Shown here one piece after another: positions 43,948 through 48,030 of a DNA stretch of 48,030 bases. The DNA lies in assembly GCF_018860755.1 (NCBI RefSeq), contig NZ_JAHKPW010000076.1, positions 1 through 48,030 on the forward strand, in the 5' to 3' direction. Made by a program: the position numbers and the translations under genes. Under the pieces are notes generated by a model. The model made no database searches. It saw nothing but the letters and a program-made list of their open reading frames with translations, and was not told where the DNA came from. The stretch is from Colwellia sp. D2M02. GTDB lineage: Bacteria > Pseudomonadota > Gammaproteobacteria > Enterobacterales > Alteromonadaceae. Within the stretch, counting starts at the first letter, position 1. Each line of letters opens with the position of its first letter.

Positions 43948-44124
43948 ATGTTAAGTTGGGCATTAACTTTCTTTGTAATAGCAATTATTGCCGCTATTTT
44001 CGGTTTTAGCGGAATAGCTGGCGCAGCAGCCGGCATAGCCAAAATCATATTTTTCATTTTTGTCGTATTACTTGTCATTTCATTAATTGCCAATGCATTA
44101 CGAGGCAAAGCCCCAAGACCTTAA
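43948..44124 (+). CDS. DUF1328 (YtjA-like) small membrane protein
   Basis: A 58-residue protein with two hydrophobic helices, starting [20 protein letters not shown], then [20 protein letters not shown] and a short basic end LRGKAPRP. This is the UPF0391/DUF1328 family, whose members are often induced by envelope or osmotic stress; the function is unknown. AAGGAG lies seven bases before the ATG. It is followed 44 bases later by a small lipoprotein gene with a similar strong ribosome site, forming a likely two-gene stress unit. A reading frame on the opposite strand at 43908-44108 is only its shadow. Confidence 0.9.
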   Translation: MLSWALTFFVIAIIAAIFGFSGIAGAAAGIAKIIFFIFVVLLVISLIANALRGKAPRP

Positions 44125-44168
44125 AGTCTTTTGAGCAAATAAAAAATTTTACTTTAACGGAGATTATT

Positions 44169-44384
44169 ATGAATACTTATAAAAACAAAACATTAGCATT
44201 AATCACAGTTGTCGCAGCATTAAGTTTAGGGGCATGCTCTGATGATGGCGCTGAAGAGTTAGGTGAAGAATTTGATAAAGTAGTGTCAGATACTAAGGAT
44301 GCCGCTTCAGATGCTGGCAACGCAATAGAAGATGCCTGTGAAGATGTTAAAGATAAGCTAGAAACTAAAGATAATGATTGTTAA
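44169..44384 (+). CDS. Small acidic lipoprotein
   Basis: A 71-residue exported lipoprotein. The signal sequence ends in the lipobox LGAC with the lipidated C23. The mature part of 49 residues is very rich in Asp and Glu, with heptad-like DTKDAASDAGNAIEDACED and two further cysteines, suggesting an amphipathic helix. Aspartate at position +2 after the cysteine predicts retention in the inner membrane under the Escherichia coli rule. CGGAG lies before the ATG. It resembles entericidin-like or YtjA-linked small lipoproteins only in layout. A terminator follows. Confidence 0.8.
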   Translation: MNTYKNKTLALITVVAALSLGACSDDGAEELGEEFDKVVSDTKDAASDAGNAIEDACEDVKDKLETKDNDC

Positions 44385-44434
44385 TTTATAATTACATCAG
44401 CACTATATTCCTTGTTGTTTAACGGGAATAAACA

Positions 44435-44467
44435 AAATAGCTAAATATTTTTATTTAGCTATTTTTT
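44435..44467 (+). terminator. Terminator after the small lipoprotein
   Basis: AAATAGCTAAATA pairs with TATTTAGCTATTT around TTTT, followed by TTT. The stem is 13 bases, AT-rich, and the hairpin reads well in both directions. Confidence 0.82.
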
Positions 44468-44717
44468 ATGTGTGGCAAAAATAAATTAGACTCAACGCCT
44501 GTGGTTCTGTCGGGATGATTAATCAAAACAAGTAATAATAACGACCACTTTAAGAACTTCTTCTCACTTGCCGTGTTAGATAATAGTGAAAGTTAAATCG
44601 AATAGCTTGAAGCAATTAGCAATTGATTCAAGTAGCGTTTATAAATAATTGCCTTCACTTTTTGGTGCTAGTTATTTTAGTGCTAGCTAAACGTACATAT
44701 CGTGTTTCAGGTTTAAG
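44468..44717. other. Intergenic region, no gene seen
   Basis: With the terminator region this completes a 333-base gap between the lipoprotein and the convergent DUF2254 gene. I see only a repeated GTGCTAG word (44665 and 44680 regions) and no open frame, promoter or strong hairpin. Confidence 0.3.
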
Positions 44718-46049
44718 CTAAGTTTTATTAGCCGTTAGGCGTTGCTCAATTTGTTCAATTTTATTTATAACTAGCTTGGCATCCAATTGAGCAACTTCAA
44801 GGCTTTTTTGTTGATCAAAAATCATCTTAATTTGTTCCTCAATAAATTGATATTGCTCTTCATTTTTTACTCGTAAGGCTAACTCTTCAAGTGACTCAAG
44901 CAACCGGATAGTTACCGTAGTATTATCCTTAGCGTGCCTTCTAATTTGATCAAAGGCAGAATTCGCTACATCTAAAAAAGTTAGCGCTTTACTGTGTAAT
45001 CTGGGCTGACCATCCTCATCTTTGAAATGAGATTTAGGGAAGTCTCTTGTAGCTAAGTTACACAGCGTGGAATTTAATTTATCAATACAAGTAATGGCTG
45101 TATAGGGATCATTGATACTTGGTGAAAGTGCTCTAAGTGCAATTTCAACTAACTGACCTATGGCAAATACTGGATCTTGAACAGGTGTTCTAACACTACC
45201 TAAAATAAAGTGTTTTTTAATACTATCAAGAGTTTTTTCTTCAATAGGTTGCTTCGCATGAAGTAAACCAAATACACCACCTCTTACAACATAATCTCCT
45301 GGAGAAAAATCAAGCTGTAATTGTAGGTCTGAGGCTATTAATTGCTTAATGAGCGGCGAAAAGTCAGTTAACTGTACGTAGCCCGAATGCTCAGAGCGTA
45401 ACTTCTTGCTAAAAATATAATCATTATTACCCAGCTCTTTATCTGTTGATTCGTCATGTTGTAAATCATTAGTCGGTGAGTCTGGAAATAGCTTATCTAT
45501 ACTCTCCTTTAATTCGCAATATACATCCTCTACAACGGAGTCAGCTTGAATAGACACTGAAACATGATGGATGAAGTGAATGAGAAAACCAATACTGACA
45601 GAGGTCATTAATATCGCCCATATTACGGTAATACCTGGTCTAAAGTTATATGGTTCCTCTAAGCTAAGTGCACAAAAAACAAGAATACAATAGAAAAAAT
45701 TCGCAATGAATACTCCTAAAACAGTTTGTGTGGTGCGATCTTTCATAAAGTTTCGCAATAAACGCGGGCCAAATTGTGATGAAGCTAAGGTAAGCGCAAC
45801 AATGGTAATAGAGAAAGCAATACTCGTAACCGTTATCATAGAAGCAGCAATGGTACCGAGTAATGACCTAATAGCACCGACTTCAGCACTGTAAATAATT
45901 GGAAAATATGACTTTAATTTCCATAACAACGAAATATCGATCCAAATAGTGATCGTTGCAATAATCACGGTAAAAATAAGTATCATTGAGGGCAAAAACC
46001 AAAAACTTGCTCTTATTGACTCTAGTAAAGGCTCTATTTTTATACTCAT
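44718..46049 (-). CDS. DUF2254 membrane protein
   Basis: A 443-residue inner-membrane protein with four helices in the first 170 residues and a large cytosolic C-terminal part. The family motif is GTIAASMITVTSIAFSITI followed by ALTLASSQFGPRLLRNFM, then QTVLGVFIANFFYCILVF. The region GDYVVRGGVFGLLHA and LRALSPSINDPYTAITCID is also typical of DUF2254. The last 60 residues form a predicted helical coil (EEQIKMIFDQQKSLEVAQ). Function is unknown; a channel-like or stress role has been proposed from structure. AGGGAA precedes the ATG. Confidence 0.88.
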   Translation of the reverse strand: MSIKIEPLLESIRASFWFLPSMILIFTVIIATITIWIDISLLWKLKSYFPIIYSAEVGAIRSLLGTIAASMITVTSIAFSITIVALTLASSQFGPRLLRNFMKDRTTQTVLGVFIANFFYCILVFCALSLEEPYNFRPGITVIWAILMTSVSIGFLIHFIHHVSVSIQADSVVEDVYCELKESIDKLFPDSPTNDLQHDESTDKELGNNDYIFSKKLRSEHSGYVQLTDFSPLIKQLIASDLQLQLDFSPGDYVVRGGVFGLLHAKQPIEEKTLDSIKKHFILGSVRTPVQDPVFAIGQLVEIALRALSPSINDPYTAITCIDKLNSTLCNLATRDFPKSHFKDEDGQPRLHSKALTFLDVANSAFDQIRRHAKDNTTVTIRLLESLEELALRVKNEEQYQFIEEQIKMIFDQQKSLEVAQLDAKLVINKIEQIEQRLTANKT

Positions 46050-46571
46050 AAAATTGTTATTCCCTACTTAAAAAATCGCTGGCTACTTTGACTTATTGCC
46101 TATTATTTTTAGCTCCACTAGCAAAACCTTTTGCTATTGAACGAAAGTGGTTCACTGACTAGCCTTTGTACTTTATATTCTCTCGACAAACCTACATGCT
46201 GTTAATCGTTTTAACATTACTGCTGAGCTATAAGTGTGCCATAATTTAACTAACTGATTATATTACTGATATAAAACATATCATGCAGTTATTAATAATT
46301 ATTATGAAAAAAATACTGACTACAATGTACTTTTTTCATAGACACTTTGTAACGATTAAACATCAAAACGTTAACGTTTATAAGTAATAGAAACGGCCCT
46401 ATCAACTTTGCACATGCTTAATTTTCTTATATGCTTGAAATTAATTGTTTTTTACTAGGATTTTATGGCTAACTGTAATGTTAGTTTTAAACTAAAGAGT
46501 TAGGCGTGAATATTGCTTAATTTACTTTTTTATCATGTCGTTATCTTAACTTAACACCAAGTAAGGCCATT
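46050..46571. other. 522-base divergent spacer with a 14-base palindrome
   Basis: Very AT-rich control region for the DUF2254 gene and the AI-2E-type permease gene. It contains the exact palindrome AAACGTTAACGTTT at 46366-46379, which looks like a repressor operator of the LacI type in shape, though the half-site is not diagnostic. I see no open frame longer than about 30 codons with a ribosome site and no hairpin terminator. The length is unusual for this gene-dense window, so a small RNA is possible but not visible. Confidence 0.4.
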
Positions 46572-47714
46572 ATGTCAGTAACACCACCTACATCATCAAA
46601 ATTAGAGCCATTCGAACGCAAAACTAGTATTAACTCAATATGCATTTATACACTGACAGTATTAGCTATATTCTATACCGCATATTTAGCTCAGGATTTA
46701 ATTCTTTTACTTTTAGTTGCAGGTTTAATATCTCTATTATTAAGCCCTGGTGTAAAAGCATTAGAGCGACTTTTTATTCCTCGTGTTCTAGGGTCGACCC
46801 TTCTTTTAAGCTGTTTATTGCTACCAAGTGCTGCCCTCATCATACAACTAGAAGAGCCTGTCACCAAATGGACCAAGTTATTACCTGAGCTTTCGGTGCA
46901 TGTATCAGAAACATTAGAAGAACTTAATCGGGCTATTGATAAAAAGAGCACGCCAGATAACATTGAATCACAAGAAGTTAAAAAGAGCTGGTTTTCATGG
47001 TTTGAAGACGAACCAAAGGTTAACAGCCAACCGCAAAAAACAGACACTATTCACACGCAGTTAAAAGCATCTTTATTTTCATTAGCTACAGACTTTATGG
47101 TTTTGGCACCGCTCGCACTAATACAGTTATTAACGACAATAATCTTAATTTTATTTACCTTAGTTTATTCACCCAAACTATTTAGGCAGTATGTTAAATT
47201 ATTTGTTACTGAAAAACGCCAGCGTAACGTATTTAAATTTGCTTTAAATATGCAGCAAAAATTATCACGCTACATCCTAACAGTTAGTGTAATTAATATT
47301 GGCCTCAGCTTAGCTGCAATAATTATTTTTACTACCATGGGTTTAGAGGATGCATTGTTGTGGGGATTAATAGTAGGTTTTGTTAATTTTATTCCCTTTG
47401 TGGGGCCCTCATTTGCCTTGGCAGCAATAGCCATTGCCGGTTCCGTTCAATGGGGGGTTGATATTAAAGTATTACTTACCCTGTCAGGTGTTTTGGCACT
47501 CAACATACTTGAGTCACAACTTATTACCCCTTTAGTATTAGCTAAAAACATGCGTATAAATCCTTTTATTATAATTATATGGCTACTCATTACAGGGTGG
47601 TTATGGGGCTTAACTGGGTTACTCATTGCGGTACCGCTATTGGTATGTATTAAGCTGGTATTAGCGCAATTCAAATCAACATCAAAATGGGTTAAATTTT
47701 TAGCAACTCAATAA
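46572..47714 (+). CDS. AI-2E/PerM-family permease
   Basis: A 380-residue inner-membrane protein of the AI-2E transporter (UPF0118/PerM) family, with about eight helices and a polar insert (about 95-165, rich in Glu/Lys/Ser) after helix three. Family segments are LLLLLVAGLISLLLSPGVKA, then LWGLIVGFVNFIPFVGPSFA and LESQLITPLVLAKNMRINPF near the C-terminus. Members include TqsA (autoinducer-2 exporter) and sodium/proton antiporters, so the substrate cannot be told. TAAGG lies six bases before the ATG. A strong hairpin follows. Confidence 0.9.
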   Translation: MSVTPPTSSKLEPFERKTSINSICIYTLTVLAIFYTAYLAQDLILLLLVAGLISLLLSPGVKALERLFIPRVLGSTLLLSCLLLPSAALIIQLEEPVTKWTKLLPELSVHVSETLEELNRAIDKKSTPDNIESQEVKKSWFSWFEDEPKVNSQPQKTDTIHTQLKASLFSLATDFMVLAPLALIQLLTTIILILFTLVYSPKLFRQYVKLFVTEKRQRNVFKFALNMQQKLSRYILTVSVINIGLSLAAIIIFTTMGLEDALLWGLIVGFVNFIPFVGPSFALAAIAIAGSVQWGVDIKVLLTLSGVLALNILESQLITPLVLAKNMRINPFIIIIWLLITGWLWGLTGLLIAVPLLVCIKLVLAQFKSTSKWVKFLATQ

Positions 47715-47826
47715 TTAAAGTAGCGTTTCCACTCATATAAAATCAACTTAGAAAAGTATTGTTTAAATATAGTTATAGAACGTTTTTGCTTGGGGTATCA
47801 CAGTATTTTTCTTGATTGTAATAAGC
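47715..47826. other. 3' spacer of the AI-2E-type gene
   Basis: Noncoding, AT-rich. Together with the hairpin at 47827-47863 and the repeat at 47939-47972, it fills the last 316 bases of the window, in which I find no gene. Confidence 0.3.
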
Positions 47827-47863
47827 TAGATGGCCTGATACTACAAGAGTATCAGGCCATCTA
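47827..47863 (+). terminator. Long perfect hairpin after the AI-2E-type gene
   Basis: TAGATGGCCTGATACT pairs perfectly with AGTATCAGGCCATCTA around ACAAG, a 16-base stem. The following ATTTATTTAA has only short T runs, so it may work in mRNA protection as much as in termination. It starts 112 bases after the stop. Confidence 0.7.
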
Positions 47864-47938
47864 ATTTATTTAATCTCAACTCTGTTTAAGAAGTTTTTAA
47901 TATAGTGAGATAGTTTTACTTAATTCAAGGCTTATTGA

Positions 47939-47972
47939 GCCGATCTGAGGTTATTTAACCTGAACTCGGTTT
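47939..47972 (+). repeat. Dispersed palindromic repeat, copy C
   Basis: GCCGATCTGAGGTTATTTAA continues as CCTGAACTCGGTTT. CCGATCTGAGGTT can pair with AACCTGAACTCGG with three mismatches, giving an imperfect palindrome. The central AGGTTATTTAACCT is identical to copy A at 23-36, and AACCTGAACT matches copy B at 3404. The gene on its right is not in the window. Confidence 0.5.
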
Positions 47973-48030
47973 AAGAGATACTTAACAAATTGAAATATAA
48001 TAAAAAATTACTTTTCTGAATCTCTAGCTT

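Noticed and set aside
43908-44108. Minus-strand open frame of 66 codons
   Set aside because: It is antisense to the DUF1328 gene at 43948-44124, which has a good ribosome site and matches a known family.
1-48030. Mobile elements, phage genes, CRISPR arrays, tRNA or rRNA genes
   Set aside because: No transposase, integrase, capsid or Cas-like protein was found, no regularly spaced repeats, and no cloverleaf or rRNA-like stretch. The absence of RNA genes is judged by eye only.

Overview
The window looks like chromosomal DNA of a marine gammaproteobacterium of the order Alteromonadales, most likely Colwelliaceae (Colwellia or Thalassotalea type). The evidence is AT-rich DNA, gammaproteobacterial housekeeping genes (rsmJ, plsB, ubiC-ubiA, kbl-tdh, glpE-glpG, waaA, kdkA, pyrE, rph), and many Cache-type sensor proteins, a TRAP transporter and a PEP-CTERM protein. 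The family assignment is inferred from gene content and protein resemblance only. I see no phage, transposase, CRISPR array, rRNA or tRNA gene.

Layout. Positions 1-7431 hold a leftward run: a 2OG-Fe(II) oxygenase, a phosphoribosyltransferase, a GNAT acetyltransferase, a YdcZ-type transporter, a nitroreductase, a Crp-like regulator and a large hybrid sensor kinase. From 7.7 to 12.1 kb are a periplasmic binding protein, a HI0933-type flavoprotein, ferritin, a peroxiredoxin and rsmJ. Just before rsmJ lies the C-terminal stub of a lost S9 peptidase gene. From 12.1 to 20 kb are a tandem-OB SSB-like protein, a membrane-anchored sugar-dehydrogenase-like propeller ending in a SHOCT helix, a VTT membrane protein, a NYN nuclease-like protein, plsB and a proline-rich TonB-like protein.

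From 20 to 28.5 kb is a transport and signalling block. A leftward TRAP operon (dctP-dctQ-dctM, probably for 2-oxoacids or other monocarboxylates) faces a rightward series: Cache sensor kinase, NarL-type regulator, FIST protein and GGDEF-EAL protein. A bidirectional terminator between dctP and dctQ probably lets the binding protein be made in excess. From 28.5 to 34.2 kb are ubiquinone genes (ubiC-ubiA), a FliL-like periplasmic protein and a leftward kbl-tdh-glpE-glpG run. From 35.4 to 40 kb the Kdo genes waaA and kdkA flank a PEP-CTERM surface protein that has a good sigma-54 promoter candidate. Convergent to kdkA are rph-pyrE, whose terminator is embedded in the kdkA coding sequence.

From 40.1 to 43.1 kb is a probable redox operon: a periplasmic CxxC thioredoxin-fold protein, a Tat-signal gluconate-dehydrogenase-subunit-3-like protein and a GMC flavoprotein, with no cytochrome subunit. 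The right end has an MgtC-like protein, two small envelope-stress-type genes (a 58-residue DUF1328 membrane protein and a small acidic lipoprotein), a DUF2254 membrane protein and an AI-2E/PerM-type permease.

The items most worth checking are the sigma-54/PEP-CTERM control region, the OB-propeller-VTT gene set, the GMC system with non-canonical catalytic motifs, the dispersed palindromic repeat, and the terminator shared with kdkA coding sequence. I did not find one clearly new multi-gene defence or mobile system.
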